The translations under genes were made by a program, and so were the position numbers. A DNA stretch of 64,000 bases from Gammaproteobacteria bacterium. Its GTDB lineage: Bacteria; Pseudomonadota; Gammaproteobacteria; Pseudomonadales; Pseudohongiellaceae. The stretch is from assembly GCA_029246545.1 (NCBI GenBank), contig JAQWMX010000016.1, forward strand, positions 1 through 64,000, written 5' to 3'. Positions within the stretch are counted from its first letter, which is position 1; each line of letters opens with the position of its first letter. The notes under the pieces are model-generated. The model saw only the letters and a list, made by a program, of their open reading frames with translations, was not told the DNA's origin and searched no databases. Below are positions 1 through 10,749 of the stretch, in pieces.

Positions 1-57
1 AGTACGCCGGCGGATATCACGGACTGTTTTTTCTACACCTCGAGTTTCTTTCATCAT
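1..57 (-). CDS. IS3-family transposase OrfA, N-terminal fragment cut by window edge
   Basis: Nineteen codons are visible, starting at ATG 57 on the minus strand and open to the window edge. An AAGGAAA ribosome binding site lies just upstream. The peptide ends in VRDIRRRT. As I recall, this resembles the start of a group of IS3-family OrfA proteins in which such a basic run precedes a helix-turn-helix segment of the YSAEEKIRIVLEGLRGE type. The decisive helix-turn-helix part lies outside the window, so the call rests on a short match. If correct, an insertion sequence sits immediately outside the conserved tRNA-Pro/merR/ihfA block and the mobile element end lies somewhere around 100-150. Confidence 0.5.
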   Translation of the reverse strand, partial: MMKETRGVEKTVRDIRRRT

Positions 58-76
58 CGTTTCCTTTTCAGTGAAC

Positions 77-172
77 GATGAGCTAAAACTATCTCTTAAG
101 CAATCAGGCTAATTGGTCCAACTAGTGCTGACGGGATACAAACCAGATGAGCTAATCTGTCTCTTGAATCAG
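77..172. repeat. Degenerate direct repeat upstream of the transposase start
   Basis: Two similar stretches lie at 77-107 and 146-172. Both begin GATGAGCTAA, then share TCTCTTRA and end in AATCAG, with a few substitutions and gaps. They flank about 38 bp of unrelated sequence. They may mark the end of the insertion sequence and a related target sequence, or a partial duplication made on insertion. No perfect terminal inverted repeat was recognised, so the boundary of the element is not fixed. The remaining bases up to 333 show no gene. Confidence 0.35.
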
Positions 173-333
173 ACTGCCCTCAGTCCAAAAGGTTTTGACG
201 ACATACAATTCAAGGTTTGGGGATATTAGATTCGGGTACTGCTGCATTGCCATAATGCTGTTAAGTAATTTGTGATAGCACGCCTGTTGAAAAGTATTAA
301 TAAAAAGATGCAGGGGTTTTCGAGATTAGAATT

Positions 334-410
334 TGGTCGGAGTGGCCGGATTTGAACCGACGACCACCACACCCCCAGTGTGGTGCGCTACCAGGCTGCG
401 CTACACTCCG
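334..410 (-). tRNA. tRNA-Pro (anticodon GGG)
   Basis: The minus strand gives a 77-nt cloverleaf. The acceptor stem CGGAGTG pairs with CACTCCG followed by A and an encoded CCA. The D-arm is GCGCAGCCTGGTAGCGC, the anticodon stem-loop has loop CTGGGGG (anticodon GGG), and the T-arm contains GGTTCAAATCC. It lies downstream of merR on the same strand, the position a proline tRNA has in Pseudomonas. Confidence 0.96.
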
Positions 411-450
411 ATTTAGAAAAGGAAGGGGTAGTTAAATTTACTAAGAATTA

Positions 451-810
451 CTAAGAAGCTAGATGAGTTAAGGCTTCTTCAATTTCTTCGATCAATTCTT
501 TGATCATCTGCTGATTCATTACTGGCTGAGCTTCAACAGGATCGTTACCCGCCATGCGCTGTCTTGCACCGCCAATAGTAAAACCTTGTTCATATAAGAG
601 AGTGCGTATCTGGCGAATCAGGATGACATCCTGACGTTGATAATATCGACGATTACCGCGACGTTTAACCGGTTTTAATTGGGTAAATTCCTGCTCCCAA
701 TAACGCAAAACATGTGGTTTAACTTCACATAGCTCACTTACTTCACCAATAGTGAAATAACGTTTGGCCGGAATTTCCGGTAATTCTGAATTATGACTCG
801 GTTCCAGCAT
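451..810 (-). CDS. MerR-family transcriptional regulator (ihfA-linked type)
   Basis: A 119-residue protein. Residues about 17-85 form a MerR winged-helix DNA-binding domain ([24 protein letters not shown]). The C-terminal part is short and acidic with no cysteine-rich metal site, so its effector is unknown. Its start overlaps the end of ihfA by 20 bases, so the two genes are translationally coupled and cotranscribed. This small MerR protein next to ihfA is a conserved neighbour in many gammaproteobacteria. The target genes cannot be inferred from the sequence. The ATG at 810 agrees with the domain boundary. Confidence 0.9.
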   Translation of the reverse strand: MLEPSHNSELPEIPAKRYFTIGEVSELCEVKPHVLRYWEQEFTQLKPVKRRGNRRYYQRQDVILIRQIRTLLYEQGFTIGGARQRMAGNDPVEAQPVMNQQMIKELIEEIEEALTHLAS

Positions 811-1099
811 AGCCTTCTACTCTTGATTTAAGTTTCTGCCCTGGTCTGAAAGTCACCACTCGGCGTGCCTGAATGGGGATTTCTTCACCGGTTTTGGGGT
901 TGCGTCCTGGACGCTCCCGCTTATCGCGTAAATCAAAATTACCAAAACCAGATAGTTTCACTTGCTCATTACTTTCCAGCGATTGTCTGACTTCTTCAAA
1001 AAGCTGCTCGACGAGTTCTTTGGCTTCACGCTTATTAAGGCCCATTTCGTCAAAAAGGCGTTCGGACATTTCCGCTTTTGTCAGTGCTCCACTACCCAT
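791..1099 (-). CDS. ihfA: Integration host factor subunit alpha
   Basis: A 102-residue HU/IHF-family protein. IHF alpha pairs with IHF beta (encoded at 18569-18868) to bend DNA sharply in recombination, replication and promoter architecture. Diagnostic pieces are [20 protein letters not shown] at the N-terminus, [20 protein letters not shown] with the DNA-intercalating proline region, and the C-terminal [12 protein letters not shown]. An AAGG ribosome binding site sits about 8 nt before ATG 1099. It follows pheT as the distal part of the thrS-to-merR operon, and its 3' end overlaps merR. Confidence 0.97.
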   Translation of the reverse strand: MGSGALTKAEMSERLFDEMGLNKREAKELVEQLFEEVRQSLESNEQVKLSGFGNFDLRDKRERPGRNPKTGEEIPIQARRVVTFRPGQKLKSRVEGYAGTES

Positions 1100-1176
1100 A
1101 GTTATGCCTTAATTCTTGTATTTTTTAGCTATTTTCCGACTTGGGTTGGCAATTATGGCCTAAGTATAGACGAAAA

Positions 1177-3549
1177 TCACCTTAATTCTGCATTAAATTT
1201 TGCTTCTAGTGCCTTGATACACTTATTAATTATCTCATTTATCTCATCGTCATTAAGAGTTCGAGATGAATTTTGAAATGTTAGGCCTAAAGCTAAGCTT
1301 TGTTTTCCAGAATCTATATTTTCGCCCTGATAAACATCAAATAGCACGATTTGTTCGAGGTCTTCACCTGCTTGCTCACTTATAAGGCTTTCTAACTCAT
1401 CAAAGTTTAGGTCTCTATCAACCAGTAGAGCTAAATCTCGGCGTACTGAAGGGTATTTAGATAAGGTGCTTACTTTGGTCAGAGAAGCATCTAATAAGTC
1501 TTTGATTTTTAATTCAAAAAGATAAACTTTTCCCGGAATATCTAAGGTTTTTTGCAATTGTGGGTTTAATGCCCCTAACCAGCCCATAGCCTTCTCGTTT
1601 CTTGAAATACAGGCAGTTTGACCGATTTGTAATGCTGGATGTTCAGCCGCTTCAAATTTGAACGATGAGGCTTCATTAGTCATAGCAAGAATGCTTTCTA
1701 CATCGCCTTTAATATCATAAAAATCACTGGGTTGAGCACTTTCACCCCATTGTTCTGGTGACTGACTTCCCCAAATTAAACCGCCCAACATAGCATCTTG
1801 CTGAATTCCATCTGCTGATTTAGAGAAAACCAATCCCGATTCAAATATTCGCACCCTATCCTGTTGACGGTTCTGATTATGTTTTAGTGTTTGTAGAAGC
1901 CCAGACCAGAGGTTTCTTCGCATAACCGACATTTCACTTGAAATAGGGTTAGATAGAATAATTGCTTCAGATTCAAGTATAGACAGCTTATCTTCTAATT
2001 CAGGCTCTACAAAGCTATAAGAAATAACTTCCTGGTATCCCAATGATGTTAATCGTCTTCTAAGCTGTTTTAAGCTTAATTTACTTTCAGTAGAGCTGTT
2101 TAAATGGCTTCCGCTTGTCACAGTGCTTATTGGTAGATTATCGTAACCATATATACGCGCGAGTTCTTCAATCAAGTCTGCTTCTATACTTATATCAAAG
2201 CGCCAACTAGGCACTTTAAACAACCAACTTTCATTGTCGCTTTCAAGAACTTCAAGCCCAAGTCGTGTGAGGATATCTTCAGTTTCTGATGCCGGGATAT
2301 CTAAACCAAGCAAGCTTATGACTTTGTTTGCACGTAATTTAACTTGTTTGGTTTCAGGAAGGACTGCATCAGCAACAACTACAGGGCCCGCCTCTCCACC
2401 AACAATATCAAGCAACATCTGGGTTGCTCTTTCAATTGCTAATTTAGGCAAATCATAATCGACACCACGCTCGTAACGATGAGAAGCGTCGGTATGCAAA
2501 CCATAGGCACGTGCTTTACCGGCAATACTGAGCGGACTAAAAAAAGCACTTTCGAGGAAAAGGTGCTGAGTATTATCACTTATTCCACTGTGTTCTCCTC
2601 CCATTACACCTGCAATAGCTAATGCTTTTTCGTGATCAGCGATGATCAAAGTATCTTCATTCAATACAACTTCGCGACCATCAAGTAATACCAATTTTTC
2701 ATCTGCCTTAGCTCTGCGTACTTGAATACCTTTACCTAGAACTTCTAAATCAAAAGCATGCAGAGGTTGTCCAAGCTCCAACATAACGTAGTTAGTCACG
2801 TCGACTACAGGGTCAATACTGCGTATGCCACTACGTCTTAGCTTTTCTTGTAACCAAACTGGAGAAACGGCACTAACATTGACGTTCTTAATAACTCGGC
2901 CTAGATAGCGTGGGCAATCAGCAGGACTTAGTAATTCAACTGGAAAAACATCCTCGATACTATTTGTGACTTCATCAATTAATGGAGAACTTGTTTCAGT
3001 CTTATTAAGCACCGCCACTTCACGAGCAACTCCCTGAATACTTAGGCAATCTCCCCGATTAGGTGTTAAATCAACATCGATAACAGCATCATCTAGTAAA
3101 AGGTAGTCTCGAATATCTTGACCAACTTTTGCATCTACTGGCAGTTCTAGAATTCCATCAGATTTTTCTGCTAAGCCCAGTTCATCGGCAGAACACAACA
3201 TACCATTTGATTCTGCGCCTCTGAGTTTGGCTTTTTTAATTTTAAAATCTTCAGCTAATTTTGCACCAACTAAGGCAAAAGGAACCTTTTGGCCTACAGC
3301 AACGTTGGGAGCTCCACAGACAACTTGTAGGTTTTCTTTGCCATTAGTTACCTGGCAAACATTCAGCTTATCGGCATCCGGATGTTTATCTACACTGAGA
3401 ACTTCACCAACAACTACCCCAGTGAATTTATTTGCCGCAGCCTCAACCGCATCAACTTCTAAGCCCGCCATGGTCAATTGGGTAACTAATTCTTCAGTAG
3501 TGATTTTAGGGCTAACCCATTCACGCAACCAGTTTTCGCTGAATTTCAC
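1177..3549 (-). CDS. pheT: Phenylalanyl-tRNA synthetase beta chain
   Basis: A 790-residue subunit of the heterotetrameric phenylalanyl-tRNA synthetase. Visible domains in order are the EMAP-type tRNA-binding fold (about 40-150, VGEVLSVDKHPDADKLNVCQ), the B3/B4 editing region (about 210-380), B5 (about 400-475), the catalytic-like core, and a C-terminal FDX-ACB anticodon-binding domain (about 695-790). The start is GTG at 3549. The gene begins 12 bases after pheS stops, so the subunits are co-translated. The length is normal for a bacterial PheT. Confidence 0.97.
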   Translation of the reverse strand: MKFSENWLREWVSPKITTEELVTQLTMAGLEVDAVEAAANKFTGVVVGEVLSVDKHPDADKLNVCQVTNGKENLQVVCGAPNVAVGQKVPFALVGAKLAEDFKIKKAKLRGAESNGMLCSADELGLAEKSDGILELPVDAKVGQDIRDYLLLDDAVIDVDLTPNRGDCLSIQGVAREVAVLNKTETSSPLIDEVTNSIEDVFPVELLSPADCPRYLGRVIKNVNVSAVSPVWLQEKLRRSGIRSIDPVVDVTNYVMLELGQPLHAFDLEVLGKGIQVRRAKADEKLVLLDGREVVLNEDTLIIADHEKALAIAGVMGGEHSGISDNTQHLFLESAFFSPLSIAGKARAYGLHTDASHRYERGVDYDLPKLAIERATQMLLDIVGGEAGPVVVADAVLPETKQVKLRANKVISLLGLDIPASETEDILTRLGLEVLESDNESWLFKVPSWRFDISIEADLIEELARIYGYDNLPISTVTSGSHLNSSTESKLSLKQLRRRLTSLGYQEVISYSFVEPELEDKLSILESEAIILSNPISSEMSVMRRNLWSGLLQTLKHNQNRQQDRVRIFESGLVFSKSADGIQQDAMLGGLIWGSQSPEQWGESAQPSDFYDIKGDVESILAMTNEASSFKFEAAEHPALQIGQTACISRNEKAMGWLGALNPQLQKTLDIPGKVYLFELKIKDLLDASLTKVSTLSKYPSVRRDLALLVDRDLNFDELESLISEQAGEDLEQIVLFDVYQGENIDSGKQSLALGLTFQNSSRTLNDDEINEIINKCIKALEAKFNAELR

Positions 3550-3561
3550 TTGAGCCGCCCT

Positions 3562-4593
<1,032 letters not shown>

Positions 4594-4601
4594 CTAATTA
4601 A

Positions 4602-4958
4602 TTAGGCGAGTGCCGCTTTTGCCTCTTGAGCTACAGCAGCAAAAGCATCTTTATCATTAACAGCCAAATCAGCTAATACACGACGATCAATAACAATTTC
4701 AGCCTTCTTAAGGCCAGCTATCAGACGGCTATAAGTAATGTCATTTATACGCGCTTGTGCATTGATGCGAGTAATCCATAAAGCACGGAATACACGTTTC
4801 TTCACCTTGCGGTCACGGTAAGCATATTGCCCCGCTTTAATGACTGCTTGCTTAGCTACACGGAATACACGGCTACGAGCACCATAATATCCTTTAGCTT
4901 GCTTTAGAATTTTTTTGTGTCGACGGTGTGCTACCACACCACGTTTTACTCTTGCCAT
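4602..4958 (-). CDS. rplT: 50S ribosomal protein L20
   Basis: A 118-residue, very basic protein with the L20 signature [20 protein letters not shown] and the conserved segment [11 protein letters not shown]. It is an early-assembly protein of the large subunit. In E. coli L20 also represses translation of rpmI-rplT. It lies 13 bases after rpmI in the usual infC-rpmI-rplT order. Length and start are normal for the family. Confidence 0.98.
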   Translation of the reverse strand: MARVKRGVVAHRRHKKILKQAKGYYGARSRVFRVAKQAVIKAGQYAYRDRKVKKRVFRALWITRINAQARINDITYSRLIAGLKKAEIVIDRRVLADLAVNDKDAFAAVAQEAKAALA

Positions 4959-4971
4959 TTCTTAATCCCCC

Positions 4972-5166
4972 TTAATTCTGACGCAGCATGCGTTTTACAT
5001 TTGACATATCTGCAGGATGAACCTCAGAAGTGCCTCGCAATTGACGCTTACGCTTTGTTGTCATTTTGGTGAGGATATGGCTTTTATAAGCGCTTTTACG
5101 CTTGAGGCCGGACCCGGTCTTTTTGAAACGCTTTGCAGCGCCACTGTGTACTTTCTGTTTAGGCAT
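4972..5166 (-). CDS. rpmI: 50S ribosomal protein L35
   Basis: A 64-residue basic protein beginning [20 protein letters not shown], the normal L35 N-terminus. A longer frame begins five codons upstream, but the ATG at 5166 has a GGAG ribosome binding site 8 nt before it and matches the family start, so it was chosen. It is part of the infC-rpmI-rplT unit. Confidence 0.97.
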   Translation of the reverse strand: MPKQKVHSGAAKRFKKTGSGLKRKSAYKSHILTKMTTKRKRQLRGTSEVHPADMSNVKRMLRQN

Positions 5167-5243
5167 TGTCGTACTCCGCATTTAAGGTAAGCCATTTTTT
5201 TTGTTGGGCTTCCTTACGTTTAAATTAAGTAAAAGCATTTCCT

Positions 5244-5258
5244 CCCGAACTCTTCGGG
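5244..5258 (-). promoter_or_regulatory. Small hairpin in the infC-rpmI intergenic leader
   Basis: A CCCGAA / TTCGGG stem with a three-base loop lies in the about 120-nt spacer between infC and rpmI. In E. coli, L20 controls rpmI translation through an RNA structure in this region. Here the hairpin is about 80 nt before the rpmI start, so a role in ribosomal-protein autoregulation is possible but not shown. There is no U-run, so it is not an intrinsic terminator. Confidence 0.35.
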
Positions 5259-5284
5259 TTTAACGAAGAATAAAGGGAAAACTC

Positions 5285-5821
5285 TTACGGCTTTTTCTTT
5301 ACCGGTGTTAACACCATGGTTAACTGTCGACCTTCCATTTTCGGTTCCTGGTCGACGATGCCGTGTTCAGCAAGATCAACCTTCAATCTCTGAATCAGCT
5401 CCATCCCGATATGTTGATGAGCTAGCTCGCGGCCACGAAAACGTACTGTGGCTTTTGCTCTATCTCCATCATTGAGGAAACGTATCAGGTTGCGTAGTTT
5501 TACCTGATAATCTCCTTCTTCCGTCCCTGGCCTAAATTTGATTTCTTTAACGTGAATGACTTTTTGTTTCTTACGGTTAGCTGCATTTTGCTTTTTAAGC
5601 TCAAAAACATGCTTACCGAAATCCATGATTTTGCAAACTGGCGGATCTGCATCCGGAGAGATTAGAACTAAATCTAATTTAGCCTCTGCAGCTTCTTCTC
5701 TTGCTTCAGCTATACTTACTATTCCCCTTTGAGCACTATCGGCAAGAATCAATCTTACTTGTTCCGCCTCAATATCATCATTGATGATAGCCTTTTTGCT
5801 TTTGCCATTGTCACGCTTAAT
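5285..5821 (-). CDS. infC: Translation initiation factor IF-3, AUU start
   Basis: A 178-residue factor that binds the 30S subunit and checks start codon and initiator tRNA. Conserved pieces include [50 protein letters not shown] and [16 protein letters not shown]. No ATG, GTG or TTG start gives a full-length protein. The frame stays open upstream through the missing N-terminal linker to an ATT at 5821, preceded by GGAG six nt away. This is the rare AUU start used by infC in E. coli, which makes IF-3 repress its own translation. It lies between thrS and rpmI. Confidence 0.95.
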   Translation of the reverse strand: MKRDNGKSKKAIINDDIEAEQVRLILADSAQRGIVSIAEAREEAAEAKLDLVLISPDADPPVCKIMDFGKHVFELKKQNAANRKKQKVIHVKEIKFRPGTEEGDYQVKLRNLIRFLNDGDRAKATVRFRGRELAHQHIGMELIQRLKVDLAEHGIVDQEPKMEGRQLTMVLTPVKKKP

Positions 5822-5870
5822 AATATATTTCTCCGTTCAAGTTAATCTTTAGTGCCGCTCTACCCTTATT

Positions 5871-7784
5871 TTATGTCCTACTGTAGTTCTCAATATCCTG
5901 CTGTAGCAACGCTTCGAACTGGGCAATATCCATTACTCCCAAATCATTACCGGTACGATCTCTGACCGAAACGGTATTAGCATCAACTTCTTTGTCACCG
6001 GCTACAAGCAGGTAGGGTATTCGTTGCACTGTGTGCTCGCGGATTTTAAACCCGACCTTCTCATTTCTCAAGTCACTTTCGACTCTAAACCCCTTATTTT
6101 TAAGGGAATCCACTATTTTTTCGCAATAATCGGCTTGTTTATCCGTAATATTCAATACCATGGCCTGAATTGGCGATAACCAGACTGGAAAAGCACCTTC
6201 ATAATGCTCGATCAAAATACCGATAAAACGCTCAAAAGAACCAAAAATTGCTCGATGTAACATGACTGGTGTATGTCGGGTGTTATCTTCTGCCACAAAT
6301 TGTGCCCCTAAACGCCCTGGCATGGAGAAATCGACCTGAATAGTACCGCACTGTTGTTCACGACCCATGCAATCTTTCAAAGCAAATTCTACTTTAGGTC
6401 CATAAAATGCACCCTCTCCTGGTAATAGCTGCCAATCTCGACCGGTATTATCCAGAGCTTCTTGTAATGCAGCTTCAGCTTGATCCCATTCCTCGTCTTC
6501 ACCAACACGTTGTTCAGGGCGAGTCGATAAGCGAAGAATTATTTCTTCAAAACCAAAATCTTTATAAACCTTATATACCAGATCAATAAATTCTGACACT
6601 TCGCCTTGAATCTGATCTTCAGTACAAAATATATGTCCATCATCCTGCGTAAAAGATCTTACTCGCATCAAACCATGCATGCTGCCTGAAGGCTCATAAC
6701 GATGGCATGAACCGAACTCAGCTAATCGCAATGGTAGATCACGATACGATTTTAAACCTTGATTGAACACTTGCACGTGGCATGGGCAATTCATCGGCTT
6801 AATGGCATACATGCGACTATCAGATTCCACACTAAACATATGCTCTGCAAATTTAGCCGAATGTCCAGATTTATCCCAAAGACTGTAATCGACTAATTGC
6901 GGTGTGTTAATTTCCTGATAGCCATTTTCTTCAAAAAGAGTTTGCATATACTGCTTAGTAATCTGGTAAATTCTCCAGCCATGCGGATGCCAGAACACCA
7001 TACCAGGAGCTTCTTCCTGGAAATGGAATAGATTCAATTTTTTCCCAATCTTTCGATGGTCTCGGCGTTCAGCCTCTTCTAATAAGTGTAAATATTGCTT
7101 TAATTCTTTTTTATCTGTCCATGCTGTGCCATAAATTCGTTGCAGCATTTCATCATTCGAATCACCACGCCAATATGCCCCAGCCACGGACATCAATTTG
7201 AAGGCTTTGATATGACTTGTGTTTGGAACATGCGGCCCACGACATAAGTCAATAAAGTCACCTTGCTTATAAAATGAAAGCCCTTGTTCGTCAGGAATGC
7301 TCTCTATAATTTGAACTTTGTATTCTTCACCCATTTCCTTAAACATGGCAACCGCTTCATCCCTGCTCATCAAGCTACGGTTAACTGTTAAGCCTTCTTT
7401 ACTTAGCCGAAGCATCTCCTTTTCAATAGCTTCTAAATCTTCTGGCGTAAAAGACCTCTCAAAAGCAAAGTCATAAAAAAAACCGTTTTCTATAACCGGA
7501 CCAATAGTGACTTGTGCAGAAGGAAACAAATTTTGTACTGCATTGGCCATCAAGTGAGCACAAGAGTGACGGATAATTTCCAACCCTTCTTGGTCACGAG
7601 AAGTAATAATAGCGACTTCAGCATCTTGCGAAATTTCAAAAGAGGTATCCACCAATTCACCATCAACCTTTCCAGCAATAGCTGCTTTAGCTAACCCTGG
7701 TCCAATCGATTCCGCAAGTTCATAAACAGTAAGCTGTTGATCAAATTCTCGCTTGCTGCCATCTGGTAACGTTATAGTTAACAT
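5871..7784 (-). CDS. thrS: Threonyl-tRNA synthetase
   Basis: A 637-residue class II synthetase. Domains in order: TGS (1-61), the editing domain with its HSCAHLMA metal or catalytic motif near residue 73, the catalytic core with the zinc-ligand cysteine in [10 protein letters not shown] and a motif 2 region [13 protein letters not shown], and a C-terminal anticodon-binding domain ([17 protein letters not shown] onwards). It heads the thrS-infC-rpmI-rplT-pheST-ihfA run and lies 76 bases after tRNA-Val, an arrangement also seen in Pseudomonas. Length is normal. Confidence 0.97.
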   Translation of the reverse strand: MLTITLPDGSKREFDQQLTVYELAESIGPGLAKAAIAGKVDGELVDTSFEISQDAEVAIITSRDQEGLEIIRHSCAHLMANAVQNLFPSAQVTIGPVIENGFFYDFAFERSFTPEDLEAIEKEMLRLSKEGLTVNRSLMSRDEAVAMFKEMGEEYKVQIIESIPDEQGLSFYKQGDFIDLCRGPHVPNTSHIKAFKLMSVAGAYWRGDSNDEMLQRIYGTAWTDKKELKQYLHLLEEAERRDHRKIGKKLNLFHFQEEAPGMVFWHPHGWRIYQITKQYMQTLFEENGYQEINTPQLVDYSLWDKSGHSAKFAEHMFSVESDSRMYAIKPMNCPCHVQVFNQGLKSYRDLPLRLAEFGSCHRYEPSGSMHGLMRVRSFTQDDGHIFCTEDQIQGEVSEFIDLVYKVYKDFGFEEIILRLSTRPEQRVGEDEEWDQAEAALQEALDNTGRDWQLLPGEGAFYGPKVEFALKDCMGREQQCGTIQVDFSMPGRLGAQFVAEDNTRHTPVMLHRAIFGSFERFIGILIEHYEGAFPVWLSPIQAMVLNITDKQADYCEKIVDSLKNKGFRVESDLRNEKVGFKIREHTVQRIPYLLVAGDKEVDANTVSVRDRTGNDLGVMDIAQFEALLQQDIENYSRT

Positions 7785-7860
7785 CTTTCTTGAAACAGAA
7801 ACTCTTGTTCTGCTGTCTCCTTTCTAATACTTTTTTTACAAATATTTATCATTATTGAAT

Positions 7861-7937
<77 letters not shown>

Positions 7938-8007
7938 AAAATCGTTTCAGTACTCTCTCAAAACCCCGTATTTATGCTGTTCTCAGGCATCTCGAAAAGA
8001 GCGGCGA

Positions 8008-8036
8008 TTATAGAGATAGTCGCTCAAAATCACAAG
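8008..8036 (-). promoter_or_regulatory. Sigma-70 promoter for tRNA-Val
   Basis: On the minus strand a perfect -10 box TATAAT (8008-8013) lies 17 bp from TTGTGA (8031-8036). The bases after the -10 box are CGCCGC, a GC-rich discriminator typical of stringently controlled stable-RNA promoters. Transcription would start about 65 bp before the tRNA and may read on into thrS. Confidence 0.6.
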
Positions 8037-8108
8037 GAAATTAAGGAGTTGGTGGAATTTTTAAGCTTTACTAATGCAGTTAATTTGAGAGCTAGTTAAT
8101 GTCATTAA

Positions 8109-10130
8109 CTATGAAATAAATTTCTCATTGAGTTGGGATATTTTATCGCGAACTTTAGCCGCCTCTTCGAATTCAAGATTTCGTGCATGTTCATACATTT
8201 CTTCTTCAAAGCGCTTGATCTCTTTTGCCAATTGCTTAGGCGTCATATTCTCGCCCAAAGTTGAATATTCGCTGCCTGCTTCAGCAACTTCTCTCAGTTG
8301 CGCATAATTTCTTTTGCTCTTGCCTTGTGTTTGCCCTGCACCATCCATGATATCGGTAACACCTTTTTTAATCCCTTGTGGGGTTATGCCATGCTCAAGG
8401 TTATATTCACCTTGAACACGGCGGCGCTCCGTTGTTGTATCGATTGCTGCCTGCATGGACTTTGTCGTTCTGTCGGCATAAAGAATAACCTTTCCATTAA
8501 TATTTCTCGCCGCACGACCCATGGTCTGAATCAGTGACCGCTCAGAACGTAAGAAGCCTTCTTTGTCGGAATCTAATATAGCCACCAAAGAAACTTCTGG
8601 AATATCAAGGCCTTCACGTAAAAGATTAATACCTACCAGCACATCAAACTCACCTAAGCGTAAATCACGGATAATTTCTACACGCTCAATCGTATCAATA
8701 TCTGAATGTAAATAACGCACACGCACACCGTTATCAGCCAAATAATCGGTTAAATCTTCTGCCATGCGTTTAGTCAAAGTTGTTACTAATACCCTCTCTT
8801 TTACTATCACCCTTTTCTTTATTTCAGACAGCAAATCATCTACTTGGTGAGTAGCAGGTCTGACTTCGGGTTCTGGATCTAATAAACCAGTTGGTCTAAC
8901 CACCTGTAGCACCCGTTGGCCTTCATGTTCTTCTTCATAAACTGAGGGAGTAGCTGAAGAAAAAATTAGTTGCGGCACTAATTGCTCCCATTCAGCAAAA
9001 CGCAGTGGCCTATTATCTAATGCTGAAGGCAATCTAAACCCATATTGCACAAGCGTTTCCTTGCGCGAACGGTCACCTTTATACATGGCTCCTATTTGTG
9101 GAATGGTGACATGCGATTCATCGACAACAACAAATGCATCAGCAGGCAAATAATCAAATAAAGTTGGCGGCGGCTGCCCTTCATCACGACCTGATAAATA
9201 GCGCGAATAGTTTTCAACGCCAGTGCAATAACCTAGCTGCGCCATCATTTCCAAATCAAATTGAGTACGTTGCTTAAGTCGCTGAGCCTCCACTAAAAGA
9301 TTATGCTCTTCTAAATGTTTCAATCTTACATTTAACTCAACTTTAACTTGTTCAATCGTCTCCAGCATACGTTCACGATGCGTAACGTAATGTGATTTTG
9401 GGAATACTGTAAGTCTTGGTACTTTTTGTAAAATTTCACCAGTAAGAGGGTCAAAATAGGCTAAACTTTCAATTTCATCATCGAAAAGTTCAATCCTTAT
9501 TGCATTGCTATCTGATTCCGCTGGATAAATATCTATAACATCACCGCGTACTCGGTAAGAACTCCGGTGTAAATCCATTTCATTGCGTGTGTACTGTAAT
9601 TCTGCGAGGCGTTTAAGTAGTACACGTTGATCTAACTTTCCACCAACATTCAAGTGCAGAACCATATCCAGATATGTTGTCGGATCACCCAGTCCATAAA
9701 TCGATGAAACTGTAGCGACCACTACAACATCCCGCTTTTCCAATAAAGATTTAGTAGCAGATAGGCGCATTTGTTCAATATGCTCATTTACTGATGAGTC
9801 TTTTTCAATATAAGAGTCTGAAGCCGGGACATAAGCTTCTGGCTGGTAATAATCATAATAGGATACAAAGTACTCTACAGCATTGTTTGGAAAGAATTCC
9901 TTTAATTCACCATAGAGTTGAGCTGCTAGTGTCTTATTGTGAGCCATTATTAATGCTGGGCGCTGTGTTTCCTGAATCACATTAGCAATAGTGTATGTTT
10001 TCCCAGAACCTGTTACCCCCAACAGGGTTTGTGCCGCCAAGCCATCGTCCAGCCCTTCTACTAGCTTTTTAATTGCAGCAGGCTGATCTCCAGCAGGAGG
10101 GAAAGGAATTTTAAGTTCGAAACGATCCAA
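8109..10130 (-). CDS. uvrB: Excinuclease ABC subunit B
   Basis: A 673-residue nucleotide excision repair helicase that receives damaged DNA from UvrA and recruits UvrC. It has a Walker A box [14 protein letters not shown] (near residue 40), the damage-probing hairpin region [12 protein letters not shown], the DESH motif ([12 protein letters not shown]), helicase motif VI (QTMGRAARN) and a C-terminal UVR domain ([20 protein letters not shown]) that binds UvrC. It is monocistronic here. A short palindrome, AGTTAATG-T-CATTAACT at 8094-8110, overlaps the stop codon. No clear LexA box was found upstream. Confidence 0.98.
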   Translation of the reverse strand: MDRFELKIPFPPAGDQPAAIKKLVEGLDDGLAAQTLLGVTGSGKTYTIANVIQETQRPALIMAHNKTLAAQLYGELKEFFPNNAVEYFVSYYDYYQPEAYVPASDSYIEKDSSVNEHIEQMRLSATKSLLEKRDVVVVATVSSIYGLGDPTTYLDMVLHLNVGGKLDQRVLLKRLAELQYTRNEMDLHRSSYRVRGDVIDIYPAESDSNAIRIELFDDEIESLAYFDPLTGEILQKVPRLTVFPKSHYVTHRERMLETIEQVKVELNVRLKHLEEHNLLVEAQRLKQRTQFDLEMMAQLGYCTGVENYSRYLSGRDEGQPPPTLFDYLPADAFVVVDESHVTIPQIGAMYKGDRSRKETLVQYGFRLPSALDNRPLRFAEWEQLVPQLIFSSATPSVYEEEHEGQRVLQVVRPTGLLDPEPEVRPATHQVDDLLSEIKKRVIVKERVLVTTLTKRMAEDLTDYLADNGVRVRYLHSDIDTIERVEIIRDLRLGEFDVLVGINLLREGLDIPEVSLVAILDSDKEGFLRSERSLIQTMGRAARNINGKVILYADRTTKSMQAAIDTTTERRRVQGEYNLEHGITPQGIKKGVTDIMDGAGQTQGKSKRNYAQLREVAEAGSEYSTLGENMTPKQLAKEIKRFEEEMYEHARNLEFEEAAKVRDKISQLNEKFIS

Positions 10131-10288
10131 GCGAATAATCCAAGCACAAAGTGGATCATTGTAAGCGTATTAATAATTGAAATGAACTCTATTCAGAATA
10201 TTCACACAGAGAAGTTAGGAAAGTTTTGCAAACTGAATCTTTTATTTAATCAATTCCAAGATGAGGTTGACCCTTTGCTCAATTCTCA

Positions 10289-10318
10289 TTAACATACGCG
10301 CCGATTTCAAGTTATAAT
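10289..10318 (+). promoter_or_regulatory. Sigma-70 promoter for tRNA-Asn
   Basis: TTAACA (10289-10294) and a perfect TATAAT (10313-10318) are separated by 18 bp. Transcription would start around 10325, about 35 bp before the mature tRNA. A second, weaker possibility is TTGACC followed 17 bp later by TAACAT, a little upstream. Confidence 0.6.
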
Positions 10319-10359
10319 ATTTGCTCGAAATTGATGTCGAATGTTTCTTTCAAAATGAA

Positions 10360-10434
10360 TGCCCAATAGCTCAATGGTAGAGTAGGTGACTGTTAATCAC
10401 TTGGTTCTTGGTTCGAGTCCAAGTTGGGCAGCCA
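10360..10434 (+). tRNA. tRNA-Asn (anticodon GTT)
   Basis: A 75-nt cloverleaf. Acceptor TGCCCAA pairs with TTGGGCA, followed by G and an encoded CCA. The D-arm is AGCTCAATGGTAGAGT, the anticodon loop is CTGTTAA (anticodon GTT), and the T-arm contains GGTTCGAGTCC. An 8-bp all-A/T inverted repeat (TTTTTTAT/ATAAAAAA) lies directly after the CCA. The tRNA marks the left border of an accessory interval. Confidence 0.96.
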
Positions 10435-10723
10435 ATTTTTTTATTAGTATAAAAAAACTAGAGTTCTACTCTTCTCAGTTAGAGTTTTAGTGAATTAGCT
10501 TTTGACATTAATTTGACATTGCTTTTTACCTTGATTCGCACCTTTTTTCATAAAATTCAATCATGCGCTTTAACGCAAGTTATACGTGCCGTGAAGTTGC
10601 AGCTTTGTGGAGTCTTGATGCCTTCTTTTATTACTATTACATTTGGTCGCCCAAGCTGAGTCTGACATTGTAAATTTGTCTTTTGAAGTACTAAAATTAT
10701 TAGCAGAACAAGAACCTTTTAAG
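10435..10723. other. Gene-poor spacer after tRNA-Asn
   Basis: No convincing coding sequence was found. Visible features are the A/T-only inverted repeat directly after the tRNA, a tandem TTGACATTAATTTGACATT, and one short open frame (10563-10673, 36 codons) with no ribosome binding site and no recognisable similarity. No repeat of the tRNA 3' end, as expected for an integrated island, was seen in this window. Confidence 0.4.
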
Positions 10724-10747
10724 GTCTGCTTTCGGCCAAAAGCGGAC
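10724..10747. repeat. Palindromic hairpin (GTCTGCTTT/AAAGCGGAC)
   Basis: A 9-bp stem, GTCTGCTTT against AAAGCGGAC with one G-T pair, closes a six-base loop CGGCCA. It sits immediately after the stop codon of the orphan ORF at 10750-10968. From memory it resembles a short extragenic palindrome (GTCCGCTTTTGGCC-type) scattered through many gammaproteobacterial genomes, but no second copy was found in this window. It lacks a T-run, so intrinsic termination is doubtful. Confidence 0.4.
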
Positions 10748-10749
10748 GT

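Noticed and set aside
10563-10673. 36-codon ORF and integron-like AACGCAAGTTATACG sequence after tRNA-Asn
   Set aside because: No ribosome binding site; the sequence lacks the paired core sites needed for an attC call.
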